The notes: generated from the sequence alone by a model not told the origin. DNA of 64,000 nt from Arion vulgaris (GCA_020796225.1 CM036753.1:62962865-63026864), one strand, 5' to 3'; positions 10,998 to 23,179 are shown, counted from the stretch's first letter. Made by a program: numbers and translations.

Positions 10998-11330
10998 CTA
11001 AATCTTCACCGAGAAAACGTATTTAGACAAGAACACACACACCCACACTCTCTCTCTCCCCTCTCTCTCATGCCTTTTTAAACCCCGCTTGGTGCATATG
11101 CCCTCAACCAACTCATGCCAAGACTTCCTATCTCTAGCTATCTCCTGCAGCTCCCTCCACCTCTTCTTTATATTGTTGATCTCTGCCTCCAAATCTCGTC
11201 TCCATGTATTTCTAGTCCTCCCTCTCTTTCGCTGGCTCTGTGGGTTCCAAGAAAGGATCCTTCTTGTTATATTCCATTCTGATTGTCTCAAAATGTGTCT
11301 TATCCAGCGCCAGCGTCTTTAAAAAAAAAC
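10998..11330 (-). mobile_element. LINE-F remnant, C terminus of ORF2
   Basis: The minus strand reads RRWRWIRHILRQSEWNITRR, then NPQSQRKRGRTRNTWRRDLE, then WRELQEIARDRKSWHELVEG. This is the basic C-terminal end of an RTE/L2-like ORF2 product, open for about 97 codons. Other pieces of this family are at 43620 (plus), 50510 (minus) and 59330 (plus). Confidence 0.85.
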
Positions 11331-12177
11331 TTCTTGGTTTACTGGAATCTGTCTTGTTCTCTCTAAACGTTCCTCATTTGTGACCCTATCAACAATCTCA
11401 GTCCCTCTAACAAGAACACATAAAACACATTAACTTTCACGTAGACATTTGATGATCCTGATCTGGCACTGCAAACAACAATAGCATATATATCCCAAAC
11501 TGTTTTCTTAACGTGTTGCCAATTGTTTATGCCACTCAACACCTTCGCGCTTCTGAGCCAGTAAACAAGCTCAAAGTATTTCTTAAGATGCCGCAAATCT
11601 AGTACACTTGCTAATTCAGTACATATTGCAACTTAAATTCGCCTGGAGGGGACAAAAAAAACCAGGAATGAAATGGTTAATGTGCTTGTTCTGGCACTGC
11701 AAACAATAATAGCATAATATAATATAATAATATATCTCAACGTGTTGTATCAACGAGTTGCCAATTGTTTTTCGTCACTTAATGTGTTTATTAACGTAGA
11801 TCGTTAAGTCAAGATCTCGGAGCTTGTTTGACTTGACATTTTTATTGTAGTTTTCATATAGCTACCTCATGACATAATAGATTACCTGTAAACGTGTGCA
11901 CACTTAACGATAATGCACGAAAGTGCACGAACACTTGTAACAATAGCGAACACTGTTTTAGTAACGCGTAATTATATGTATATATGCTAACAAACTAGAA
12001 CAAAATCAACCTACCATACCTAGAATCTGGACCGGTACAAATCTGCATTACGTGGTTGTCAAGCTGACTTATTTAATTTAAGGGGTGTTCATCCCGCAAT
12101 TTACGCGTTAGCAACGTGTAAGCTACACATTTAAAAAATAGCACAGGTCGTGAAGTATTGTTCTTTCTTTTTTTTAA
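11331..12177. other. Non-coding; contains a diverged direct duplication
   Basis: A segment of about 100 bp around TCTGGCACTGCAAACAA ... AACGTGTTGCCAATTGTTT occurs at about 11455-11535 and again at 11690-11775. No gene was recognised. Confidence 0.5.
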
Positions 12178-12430
12178 ATCAGCTCAGTTCGAGATTACTT
12201 CCCATGTTTACTTACTAAATCTACGTCTCCTATATAAAAGAATTAGCTCAGTTCAGATCACTTCCATGTTTACTTACTAAATCTACGTCTCTATATAAAA
12301 GAATTAGCTCAGTTCAAGATCACTTCCTTGTTTACTTACTAAATCTACGTCTCCTATATCAAAGAATTAGCTCAGTTCGAGATTACTTCCCATGTTTACT
12401 TACTAAATCTACGTCTCCTATATAAAAGAT
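12178..12430. repeat. About 63-bp tandem repeat, four copies
   Basis: Units begin AGCTCAGTTCGAGATTACTT and end in CTCCTATATAAAAGA. Lengths are 61-64 bp because of single-base deletions. Confidence 0.9.
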
Positions 12431-12639
12431 GTTAAGTTCAAGGGGACGTAAGACGCACGTCATTCACTTTCTTCGATACTAAGTTTCAATTGCGTTGAAA
12501 TAAGTAAATTTAACAAAAGAGAAATGAATTGTTGGTCACAACATCTTTGTGCTAACACATAAAGAAAAGAAAAAACAAACACATATTCTGAACCAGTTAA
12601 GCAAACATATATGTCTGACAAAATGCTCTGCTTGGAGTA

Positions 12640-12902
12640 TCATGATCCGCAAGGGGAGCAAAGAATAACAACATTGTGATCTACAAGACATGTAGCAAGA
12701 GGCCACTGAGGTAGGGGCCTAGGGAAGCTACCCCAGTAACTAAAAGGCGTAGAATAAATCGGATATGCTGGCCTACTTGTAGGCGCATAACTGACACAAA
12801 GTACAATCGCTACATAGGCTCAGATCACATAAAAATCACAAAGAGTCACTTAACAAGTGATCGATATGGAGCGTTCGAGGAAGAAGAGGAAGAATATCAT
12901 GA
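12640..12902 (+). mobile_element. DR-1 dispersed repeat (SINE-like) with GAAG-rich tail
   Basis: About 260 bp starting GCAAGGGGAGCAAAGAATAA, containing CCTACTTGTAGGCGCATAAC, and ending GGAGCGTTCGAGGAAGAAGA. Other copies are at 31806 (plus), 44015 (minus), 49612 (minus) and a decayed one at 14150 (minus). There is no open frame and no convincing tRNA promoter. The constant ends and simple tail suggest a SINE or the 3' region of a LINE. Confidence 0.75.
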
Positions 12903-13690
12903 TCTAATAACGACAGAGATGTAATGTCTACCCAGAATGTTAAGAGTATCAAGAAGAGACAAGTCACGACAGAGATGTAATGTCTACCCAGAATGTTAAG
13001 AGTATCAAGAAGAGACAAGTCACGACAGAGATGTAATGTATACCCAGAATGTTAAGAGTATCAAGAAGAGACAAGTCACGACAGAGATGTAATGTATACC
13101 CAGAATGTTAAGAGTATGAAGAGACAGTCAACAGAGATGTAATGTCTACCAGAAGAAGAGTATCAAGAGGCCACGAAGAGATGTAATGTCTACCCCAAAT
13201 GTAATTAAAAGGCGTCAGAATAGATCGAATGCATACCAAATGTTAAGAGATATGACAAAAGTACAATCACTGCAGAGAGCTAAGATACCCAAATAAGAGA
13301 TCAAGAAGAGCAGTCAGACAGAGTGTAATGGCTCCAGAATGTTAAGAGTATCAAGAAGAGACAAGTCACGACAGAGATGTAATGTCTACCCAGAATGTTA
13401 AGAGTATCAAGAAGAGACAAGTCACGACAGAGATGTAATGTATACCCAGAATGTTAAGAGTATCAAGAAGAGACAAGTCACGACAGAGATGAATGTCTAC
13501 CCAGAATGTTAAGAGTATCAAGAAGAGACAAGTCACGACAGAGATGAATGTCTACCCAGAATGTTAAGAGTATCAAGAAGAGACAAGTCACGACAGAGAT
13601 GAATGTCTACCCAGAATGTTAAGAGTATCAAGAAGAGACAAGTCACGACAGAGATGAAGTGTCTACGCAGAATGTTAAGAGTATCAAGAA
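12903..13690. repeat. 56-bp tandem array grown from LINE-D ORF2 sequence
   Basis: About 13 copies of a 56-bp unit (55 bp in later copies) containing CACGACAGAGATGTAATGTC and AAGAGTATCAAGAAGAGAC. The last unit, from about 13640, runs without a break into a genuine LINE-D ORF2 piece. Each unit is a copy of the LINE segment encoding TTEMKCLRRMLGVSRRD, with internal copies carrying a TAA. The stretch 13120-13330 is scrambled and contains DR-1-like words. Confidence 0.9.
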
Positions 13691-14010
13691 GAGACTGGTT
13701 TAGAAATCAAGACATCAGGAAAAAAGTGTGTACAACATCAGTACTGAACTTCATCAAGAGACAACAAATTAAATGGTTCTGCCACATAAGCAGATTACCA
13801 ACAGACAAAGCGCCACAAAAAGTTATGCTGCTTCTATACAGTAGATATGAAAGCAAAAGACCGTCCACACAAAAGATGGATCTTAGAAAAAAAACAGAGA
13901 TGGGGAAACACTATTTATGAATCACACACAAATGCCTGTTCTGATATCACTTTATCCTGAGGATGGCGATAGAACAGGATTAGAAAAGTACAAAAAGATC
14001 TAATAGCTAG
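13640..14010 (+). mobile_element. LINE-D remnant at the end of the 56-bp array
   Basis: The plus strand encodes VTTEMKCLRRMLRVSRRDWF, RNQDIRKKV, FIKRQQIKWFCHISRLPTDK and further C-terminal residues. The last part (about 13920-14010) is frame-shifted. It is the C-terminal domain of a non-LTR ORF2, without RT or endonuclease. It supplies the parental sequence of the adjacent array. Confidence 0.85.
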
Positions 14011-14029
14011 ACGCTTTGCTTAGAACATG

Positions 14030-14555
14030 ACATAAGAAGGACAGAACAGTCATAACTAATAAAGCTTTCGACCAAAAGGATCAAATTAGTAACATGACAG
14101 CCACAAGTACAGAACAGTCATAACTAATAAAGCTTTAGGCCAAAAGGGATCTTCTTCTTCTTCTTTGCGTTCGTTCTTTACGACCAATTTTAATCACTCT
14201 TTGTGATATGTTTGATCTTGCCTGATCTTTGCCAAGAACGTATACGTTGAACATTGTTCAGGCCTAAAGGCATAGATTTCTACAGTTTAGACATGCATCC
14301 GATTTCAGCCAAAAACTCTTAGTCGCCTCTTAATGACAGCCCCAAGGACAGAATAGACAATAACAAACTTGCAAAGTTTAGGCCAAAAAAGGAATCAAAA
14401 GTTAGTAACATGACAGCCACAAGGACAGAATAGACATTACTAATAAAGCTTTAGACCAAAGTAGATCAAAAGTTAGTAACATGACAGCAACAAGGACAGA
14501 ACAGCATAACTAATAAAGTTTAGGCCAAAAGGATCAAAAGTTAGTACTTGTTTTT
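14030..14555. repeat. Irregular tandem repeat, about 70-80 bp, interrupted by a DR-1-like insert
   Basis: The segment with AACATGACAGCCACAAGGAC and CTAATAAAGCTTTAGGCCAA occurs about five times. Between copies, 14150-14345 starts CTTCTTCTTCTTCTTTG and matches a diverged minus-strand DR-1, so the array predates or accompanied that insertion. Confidence 0.75.
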
Positions 14556-14624
14556 TTCCCCAGTCAAAGAACGCGATACGAAACAGTACTATTTTTTGCA
14601 CCTGTTGTAAATAATATTAAAACC

Positions 14625-14790
14625 GTCAAACAATCAAACCGTTCACGCAAAAGGTGAACCTCAGAGATAACAGAGGCGGCGAAAAACACTGTTTATGACG
14701 AGCACACAAAATCTCATTCTAGGAATCTCTTTTTATCCTGACGTTGTGAGGCAAAACATGATTAGATAAAAATCAGAAAAGTAAATAATA
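14625..14790 (+). mobile_element. LINE-D C-terminal fragment
   Basis: Matches the end of LINE-D seen at 25160-25300 (CACGCAAAAGGTGAACCTCA ... GAAAAACACTGTTTATGACG). Frame-broken relic. Confidence 0.7.
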
Positions 14791-15539
14791 TTACGCGCAT
14801 TTTGTGTAGGCTTTCTTTAATTAAGTACTTTGATCAGGCATATCTTTATACATATTTACACAATAGACTTAATTTCAGTTTAAGAATTTCAGGCTAATAA
14901 TTTATTTTAAAAATCGTGGTTGAAATCACACACAAAAAACACAATATTAGGGAAAATATCCACACATAAGAACTCACAGTGAACAACTATAACTTAATAA
15001 CTTAAATTAAAAATTGTTAAACTTTCTGGCAGATACAAATTATGAAATTATTATATTGTTAAAGGTTTAGGAAACAAATCCATATTTAACAATTCTTTTG
15101 TTACTCACAAACTCATATTATTCAATGTATCAAGCTTTATGTCAAAACGACAGACGGACAAAAATATAAAATAATTATTAAATATAGAACAGGAAACATA
15201 AGGTAAATAAAATAAAATTACTACAGTAGTTCACTGATAGACATGTTTGCATTTTATTTAATTAAATATAGCCATTATTAAATAACAACCCGCATGCGTA
15301 ATGAAGCGCTGGGTTGATAAAACATTTGAGATCATATGTATTGATAAGCAATATCTAGGTTAAAAACTAACGTAAAGTTCAAACCCATAGATAAGATTCG
15401 AAAGATAAAAACCAAACTGATAACTATTTATATAGTTCGGATAAAATTACTACTTCAAAGTCACGCCTATCAGTGTCGTTGATGATTGGCAATTTTGGTG
15501 GGGGAAAATAAAAATTAAATAAGATCAATGCCAGATATT
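14791..15539. other. No gene recognised
   Basis: Very AT-rich, with no long frames and no recognised repeat. Confidence 0.5.
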
Positions 15540-15800
15540 GAACACGTTGTTGCCAAAGATATGCAGCAAGAAACTATAAACATAAACAAATTTCAAGAGC
15601 CATTAAGGACGTTGTTGCCAAGATATGTAGCAGATACACACAGAAAATAAACAAATGTAACCATAGGACGTTGTTGCCAAAGATATGAGCAAGATACACA
15701 CAGGAACATAAACAAATGTGTAGAGCCATTAAGGACGTTGTTGCCAAAGATATGTAGCAAGATACACACAGGAACATAAACAAATTTGTGTAGCCATTAT
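15540..15800. repeat. About 60-66-bp tandem repeat, four copies
   Basis: Unit contains GTTGTTGCCAAAGATATG and CACACAGGAACATAAACAAA. Copies differ by small deletions. Confidence 0.9.
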
Positions 15801-16337
15801 AAGTAGATTTCCAGGAACAATCTCTTTGGTGACTCTGAGAACTGTCTGAGATCGAACATTGATTTTCTTGTTAAAAATGTTTACAGGCGAAGGATTTACA
15901 GTACTGTGTCGCGCTATCCGTTATGGTTGTGTTTACAACAGGAAAATGGCACACCACCTGTAGAGAGCACAGACTCCGTAGTTGCAGCAACAACCTTATT
16001 GGTTTCATAAGAAAATGTACTTGTTAATGGTACGAAGCATTCTGGATTCGAGCTCACGTCACTCAAAACGCAAGGCAAAACAAAACGCTTGATCCCTTCG
16101 TCCCAGAGACTACGTTTTGTTTTCATTTTGGTAATGAAAAAATGTAAATCAAACTGACATTTCTGTGTCGGAAGAAGTAATAAAATATACATTGGGCTGT
16201 GGATAAAGAGGGTTGAATATGAGACTACTAGCGACGTTATATCAAGCCAATGGTTATATGTTATTATTGCTAAAGCACATCAAGATTTCAAAAATAGCTA
16301 GGGGTTTATATAACACTGAAGTAATGTACTCGCCCAC
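15801..16337. other. No gene recognised
   Basis: Includes a 92-codon minus-strand frame (15914-16192) with no recognisable domain or splice context. Confidence 0.4.
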
Positions 16338-18065
16338 CTCGAGATGAGATAAGGTGACGGCACTGATTTCGTGATAACAATGAGATGTCAATGATCTGAT
16401 GAGAATACTGAGGAGATGTCACTGAACTTGTGATGACAATTAGGAGATGTCACTGGACTGGTGATGAAAACGAGATGTCGATAATTCGATGACGATACTG
16501 AGGAGATGTCACTAAATTGGTGATGACAATGAGGTGATGTCAATAATTTGATAAGGATACCGAGGAGATGTCACTGAACTGATGATGACAATGAGGTGAT
16601 GTCACTAAACTGGTAACTATAATGAGGAGATGTCACTAATCTGGTAAAGATAATGAGATGTCACTAATCTGGTAAAGATAATGAGGTGATGTCACTAATC
16701 TGGTAACTATAATGAGGGGATGTCACTAATCTGGTAATGATAATGAGGAGATGTCACTAATCTGGTAAAGATAATGAGGTGATGTCACTAATCTGGTACA
16801 GATAATGAGGAGATGTCACTAATCTGGTAATGATAATGAGGTGATGTCACTAATCTGGTAATGATAATGAGATGATGTCACTAATCTGGTAATGATAATG
16901 AGGTGATGTCACTAATCTGGTAAAGATAATGAGATGTCACTAATCTGGTAAAGATAATGAGATATCACTAATCTGGTAAAGATAATGAGGTGATGTCACT
17001 AATCTGGTAACTATAATGAGGTGATATCACTAATCTGGTAATGATAATGAGGAGATGTCACTAATCTGGTAAAGATAATGAGGTGATGTCACTAATCTGG
17101 TACAGATAATGAGGAGATGTCACTAATCTGGTAAAGATAATGAGGTGATGTCACTAATCTGGTAAAGATAATGAGGTGATGTCACTAATCTGGTAATGAT
17201 AATGAGGAGATGTCAATAATCTGGTAAAGATAATGAGGTGATGTCACTAATCTGGTATGATAATGAGGAGATGTCACTAATCTGGTAATGATAATGAGGT
17301 GATGTCACTAATCTAGTAATGATAATGAGATGATGTCACTAATCTGGTAATGATAATGAGATGATGTCACTAATCTGGTAATGGCAATGAGGTGATGTCA
17401 CTAATCTGGTAATGATAATGAGGTGATATCACTAATCTGGTAATGACAATGAGGTGATGTCACTAATCTGGTAATGACAATGAGGTGATGTCACTAATCT
17501 GGTAATGACAATGAGGTGATGTCACTAATCTGGTAATGACAATGAGGTGATGTCACTAATCTGGTAATGACAATGAGGTGATGTCACTAATCTGGTAATG
17601 ACAATGACGTGATGTCACTAATCTGGTAATGACAATGAGGAGATGTCACTAATCTGGTAAAGATAATAATGAGATGTCACTAATCTGGTAAAGATAATAA
17701 TGAGATGTCACTAATCTGGTAAAGATAATAATGAGATATCACTAATCTGGTAAAGATAATAATGAGATGTCACTAATCTGGTAAAGATAATAATGAGATG
17801 TCACTAATCTGGTACAGATAATAATGAGATGTCACTAATCTGGTAAAGATAATAATGAGATGTCACTAATCTGGTACAGATAATAATGAGATGTCACTAA
17901 TCTAGTAATGACAATGAGGTGATGTCACTAATCTGGTAATGACAATGAGGAGATGTCACTAATCTGGTAAAGATAATGAGATGTAACTAATCTGGTAAAG
18001 ATAATGAGGAAATGTCACTAATCTGGTAAAGATAATGAGGTGATGTTCCTAATCTGGTAATGATA
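16338..18065. repeat. About 31-bp minisatellite, 1.7 kb
   Basis: More than 50 copies of a unit around GATGTCACTAATCTGGTAAT plus GATAATGAGGT. Length variants (28, 31, 32 bp) occur in runs, with AATGACAATGAGG units clustered at about 17380-17640 and AAAGATAATAATGA units at 17650-17890. The left end is the most diverged, as expected for an array homogenised in its middle. Confidence 0.97.
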
Positions 18066-19035
18066 CTGATAGGACACACACTAATCTTGTGCTAATAACG
18101 ATTATGGTAATGAAGGAAACGTAAATCACATTTACCGTTCCCAACTTTGCTGTTGATATCGATATAAATTCAAGGGCAACCGTTTTGCATGTGAAACAAC
18201 ATTCTAGAGAGTTACAAAAATATTGTAACGGACATAATTTATTAAAAATCTGGTGTTCTGTAAATATTCCAAAAGCACGCGCATCCAACACAGAGCTGTT
18301 TAGTATCTATTGATGTGGTCACGTGCGTGTGTCTATGCTACAGCCTCTTCGTAAGTGAGCAAACCATATGCAGCAGTATTATAGAACAGCAAAATGGATA
18401 CTCCATTTGTTTATTTACCTTCAGCCCAATACATATTTTGGTTTGGTCTCCACTTCTTAAAAGTACAGACAAACCAACAATAAATTTGATAGTTAGTGAT
18501 GATCAACATCTGTTATGGCTTTATGTTTGCAATGTGGTATGTTATTATAAAGTATATCACAATGTTATGGGGGTCTTTGTGTCTGTCTTTATCTCCCTTT
18601 CCAAACATCGTGTTTCAGTTTAGTTTGTGTTTGTAATATTTTCATTGTACTACGAATATATCCATATGTACTCCGATCTCCTTCGCAATATCTCCAACAG
18701 CGTCCAGCAACTAACAGTACCAGTACGATTTTGATTGATGAGCCTACTCATAGACCTGTTGTGCTGTTCTTTTCTGGCTCCAAAGATCGTTTTGTCGAGT
18801 TCGCCCCGTTCTGTTCCCGAGTGAATTTTTCCAGAGATACCAAGGTTTGATGCCGGAGCTACAGAGTATGTACTTTGTGCAGTACTCTCGGCATTCTACT
18901 TCCCCCTAGCCTCAACTCTTTCCTTTTTACCTGGAGAAAGCGTCGACTTCTGAACTATACTAAAATTACCATTGTTATAATTAATAGTAGCATTGAATAC
19001 AATACTATAGACAATATCAAGACTACACTAAATTA
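18066..19035. other. No gene recognised
   Basis: An open frame of 102 codons (18315-18623, plus) has no recognisable domain. 18660-18740 shares the dispersed segment found at 10225-10330. Confidence 0.4.
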
Positions 19036-19300
19036 ATGAAAATGAAAATCGTGGCATATCCTTTACAGAACGTAGCCATCAACCACAATAAACGAGTTGT
19101 TGATTTTCTAGTCACCACTTATACGTTCAGTAGTTTTCATTGCTTTCTGAATGGTGAGATCTAGTTTTACCTTTTGTAAAAATCCCACGGAAACGAATTT
19201 GCTTCCAAACTTGCCCAACGCGGAGTTTGAACCAGATACGCTTGGGTTTGTGATCAAGCTCACTACCGCTCACTACCGCAAATTAAAGCTCCCACCCCTA
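19036..19300 (-). mobile_element. SINE-1 (tRNA-headed), degenerate
   Basis: Read on the minus strand it starts with a damaged tRNA-like head in which a GCGGTAGTGAGC segment is duplicated. The B-box-like GGTTCAAACTC follows, then the family body (AAAGCAATG ... ACGTATAAGTGGTG ... GGATATGCCACGATTTTC). The same body occurs at 29868, 37320, 49225, 55365 and 55655. Confidence 0.8.
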
Positions 19301-19552
19301 CACTTAACGGCAAGAGTTCACAACCAATTCCATCATCCACTTGGGGAAAGAAAATATACAAGATAGTATTGAAATCCTCACATGGCGCCTGTGTCTCTAC
19401 AACCATCAGTCAGAGGCATCCTAATATATTGGAGAGCACTGGTGTACTGGTTAGTGTACTTGCTTTGTTAGCGCCTGTTCTCATAATCAAAATTCTACCG
19501 TGACAGTCGGATGTCGATTATTTTCTTATTGTAATAGTTATTAATGTCTAGT

Positions 19553-19905
19553 CAACCACTAGTAACAACTGTTATAAGAAAGAGAAGATAAAAGAAGAAG
19601 GATATGCATGTCCTGAAAATAAATGATTGAAGAATAACAAAGCAGGTATTGAAGTGGGAAGCAAAGTGGTTTTAGAAAGAAGGGACGCCCTAGAGAAACC
19701 ATGAAATGAACGTTACTGAGAGAGAGAGTGAGAGAGAGAGTGAGAGAGTGTGAGAGTGAATGAGAGAGTGAGTGAGAGAGAGGAGAGAGAGAGAGAGAGA
19801 GGAGAAATATTGCACTCAATTTCATAAAAGAGATTGATTGTGTTGTCAAAGGTATATATAGACATGGAGAAATTGCTTGCAGGCCCTAAGTAACGTATAT
19901 TGCCG
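19553..19905 (+). mobile_element. LINE-A 3' fragment with an internal GA expansion
   Basis: Begins CACTAGTAACAACTGTTATA (LVTTVIRKR in intact copies), continues through TTGAAGTGGGAAGCAAAG, and ends GCTTGCAGGCCCTAAGTAAC like other LINE-A 3' ends. A (GA)n-type run at about 19716-19802 sits exactly where other copies have CTGAGAGAGGCAAGAA, so the microsatellite grew inside the LINE codons. Confidence 0.8.
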
Positions 19906-20741
19906 TTTGGGACATCGGATGGAAAAAGAAGGCCTGGACTTCCAATGAAAACAAGGAGAAGAACGATGAAAAGCGAATTTAAATATTGTGGCCTTAAGTT
20001 GAAATCTGACAATACGACAACAATGGAAACGTTTTGTGGTAGTCTTAAGTGTTAAACGAGACACGAAAAGGGTATAAATAGAAACGCAAAAACTTACAAA
20101 ATTAACTACAATATTTAACGAAATTAACAATAAATTAACAACGTAACACATATTATGTTTTGTTTGTCAACATATGATCTTTTACATATAATGCTCTACC
20201 ATGGCCTGAATGTTTATAATTCATAATATATACGGAAATGTTTATGAATGAAGAATGAGATAGCGAACGTCAGATGCTATAATATGATCTGATGACAAAT
20301 AGAACTCTCATGAGGATATACTTCACCGTAAAATATTTAAACTGCAAGACGGTATATGATTTAAACGAATATTATAGTGCCGCCCTATCCAAGAGAACAG
20401 TTCCAGAGATAGCAGTTCAGTGCCAAAGGCTGTGTAATAGATTGCTTCTATCAAGAACAAGCAAAAGTTGACGCCATGCAGTATCCTCTTTCTTTGTCCC
20501 ACTGCTACCGTGGTGTAGCCTAGTGTAGTGGTCTTTTGTATTTGTCTTCATATTCTTGATATTCTTAAGTTTAATATTTCTGTATCATTTGGCATGGCTC
20601 TAGCACCTCACCTGTCCATATTGTCGTAGCTTCCTCTCGTATTAGCTTCATAATTCTACTTTAGAAGCACTTTATAAACAGTCTGGGCAAACTGAATTTT
20701 CTTTATCTTGATGGCCATGTAATCAGTCCGGATTTTATCAC
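19906..20741. other. No gene recognised
   Basis: AT-rich, with only short frames. No repeat recognised. Confidence 0.45.
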
Positions 20742-21075
20742 ATGCTAGCGAGAGTCAATCCGAAGAAAAGTTCTTCAGGACAGCAACGGATGTACGAGTT
20801 ACCTATCACCAAAAGAAAGAGAGTGATTAAATCAATCGGAAAACAACCAATACTAACGTGGAACGACTACCAAAATATGCGTAGATTAGAACAAAATGTG
20901 ATCCTGCGCTTTAGAACAGGACACAATCAACTCCGTAGCAACATGTATGCAAAATTAAAGATTAGAAATTCAGCCATGTATACATGTTGACAGATACCCC
21001 AGAATGCACAGCACATACTTTAAGACTGCCTCAAATATGATATAATGAGACAAACTCCCTGACCTAGTAAAACAT
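20742..21075 (+). mobile_element. LINE-C C-terminal fragment
   Basis: The plus strand reads NVILRFRTGHNQLRSNMYAK, then LKIRNSAMYTC, a stop, and the frame continues QNAQHIL ... DCLKYD. RTGH ... C ... H ... C is the Cys/His knuckle at the end of RNase H-type non-LTR ORF2. One stop and one shift make it inactive. Confidence 0.75.
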
Positions 21076-21599
21076 CACAGGAAAGAATATTGCACGGAGT
21101 TTTTTCACAAGTAAACCAAATTGAATATATAACCAATATTTCAAGCGAAAGAAAGGAAGGAAAGATCTTTTACGTATTCCAAAGTTTCCAATCTAGTAAT
21201 TGTGTTTTCCAAACACATCATGTTAGTAGCCGTCTAAGTAACGGGTTTCTTCTCCTGTATCCCCTGTATCACGAGTATGAAGTGGCCTGGACAAAAGAAA
21301 GACATGGACGATATGGAAATGACACAACTCCGTAACGAGAGAAAAGAAGAATGATTGTTTGTAATTTCTCAAAAATCATAACCGTAAAATCTCAGAATGA
21401 ATTGTTATTGACTCGTTTTTGTGCAATCTCTCATTGTATTTTACCAGTGATTATTTATCTCAAATTTGTATGCCATCTGTCATTGTTTGTTTTCTGCAGT
21501 ACTATTTTCAACACATTTTTGTGTCACCCGCCGCTGTTTGTTATCATTGTTTTTTCCCCACACATTTGTGTGTCAGCAGATTTCTGACTATTTATTTGT
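21076..21599. other. No gene recognised
   Basis: Short overlapping frames only, probably the flank of the LINE-C fragment. Nothing is recognisable. Confidence 0.4.
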
Positions 21600-22079
21600 G
21601 ATGTTTTTGGCCTCTGTTATTGTCTATTACTTGTGATAATGTTACTGACATGTTTGTGTCATCCGCTACTGTCTGTTACTTGTGATAATGTTACTGACAT
21701 GTTTGTGTCATCCGTTACTGTCTGTTACATGTGATAATGTTACTGACATGTTTGTGTCATCCGTTACTGTCTGTTACTTGTGATAATGTTACTGACATGT
21801 TTGTGTCCCTTACTTCTGTTACATGATAATGTTACTACTTGTTTGTGCATCATTACTTCTGTTACTGTGATAATGTTACTGACATGTTATCATCCGTTAC
21901 TGTCTGTTACTTGTGATAATGTTACTGACATGTTTGTATCATCCGTTACTGTCTGTTACTTGTGATAATGTTACTGACATGTTTGTATCATCTGTTACTG
22001 TATGTTAGTGCTGTTACGTGATAATGTTACTGGCATGTTTGTGTCATCCGTTACTGTCTGTTACTTGTGATAATGTTAA
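21600..22079. repeat. 49-bp tandem array
   Basis: About nine copies of a unit with TTGTGATAATGTTACTGACA and TGTTTGTGTCATCCGTTACTG. Copies at 21790-21890 are shortened by many small deletions. The array stops abruptly where a TTAA-flanked element begins at 22080. Confidence 0.95.
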
Positions 22080-22205
22080 CCCATTCACACTTCTGAACCG
22101 ATATACTGGCCTGCAGTATTTTGTAAGATGACGCAAAGCCAGTATACTGTATACATTGTAATATAAATGCATACAGAGGTAAAATAAAATGACGGAGTGA
22201 AAGGG
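22080..22205. mobile_element. piggyBac-type MITE, 126 bp
   Basis: Flanked by TTAA at 22076-22079 and 22206-22209. Ends are imperfect inverted repeats: CCCATTCACACTTC on the left and the complement of GGAGTGAAAGGG on the right. A TTAA target duplication with CCC...GGG termini is the piggyBac superfamily signature. No coding capacity. Only one copy is seen here, so the call rests on the ends. Confidence 0.65.
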
Positions 22206-22477
22206 TTAATAAAAGATTTCATGACATATTTGATATTTTTATGCGTATAAAAACTCTCATACAAAATTAAACAGCAAATAAGTCAAGCAAAACTCATCAA
22301 CAATGAACATTGAAGAGATGACATATCAAACATGTTATAATGTAACTTGTGAGAACAAAAGAATCAATAGATATGAAGAAATATCTTGCAGGAGAACAGG
22401 ATTTAAAAAGCATCGCCATTATGCAGTATTAGAATTATGAAAGGATAGTTAGCAAGCGGAGGTATTTTTTCTGTTAT

Positions 22478-22845
22478 TGTTTCTGTCATCATCATCATTA
22501 AATAGCTTGTCCCGAACAGAACTTTGACATCATCAGAATAGTCCTTCTGAAATTATCTCTCTCATAGGTCAGATGAGCCTCTCCAGCCGTCATGCTGAAA
22601 TCAGCAGTTACATCCAAAATCCATCTTCATTGAGATCTTCTTCTAATTCTCTTTGTCAGGATGTCTCCTTCCATAACAGTCTTCTCCAACCTTCGTGTCT
22701 CTTTATTTGTCCTCAATATTTCAATTTTCTTATTCGAAATTGTAACAATAGCCTGTTGTTTTTTATTTTGAGTTCCTACTGGGTAGAACTATTTGTTCTC
22801 TTCTCTGTCCGTGATATACAAAGTACTCTTCTGTAACACTTACAT
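22478..22845 (-). mobile_element. LINE-B remnant
   Basis: Minus-strand reading, with several shifts, matches the LINE-B C-terminal order seen at 49970 and 61255: an EKRTN-type segment near 22800, then a KIEILRTNKETRRLEK-like block, then ADFSMTAGEAHLTYERE near 22590. It starts after a short CAT/ATG microsatellite at 22485-22498. Confidence 0.65.
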
Positions 22846-23179
22846 TCAAAAGCACATATATGTTTTCCTACTGACTTGTTAACACCCATACGTTGCCACT
22901 AGGAATATGCATACTCTTATTATTCTGATCTTTGTTTTCCTCTCACAGCTAGCAATCGGTAGTATTTTTCTGTATTTTTTAAGTACATTACATAATACTA
23001 ATATTTAACGACGGACAACAACCATATGGTATAGCTGAATGAGTGTCGATGTATCGTTGAAGTAAGCCGATTCAAATTTGCTGAAAAGATCAATATATTA
23101 TCGATGTTTCGTTCTAAATGCAGTGAGGTAAATGATGATAAATCTGAACTCTCCCAGCTAGCCCTAGTTATTAACCATT
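22846..23179. other. No gene recognised
   Basis: Nothing identifiable. Confidence 0.4.

Noticed and set aside
16338..18065. Regular repeats resembling a CRISPR array
   Set aside because: No unique spacers between repeats; the genome is eukaryotic and the unit is a simple minisatellite.
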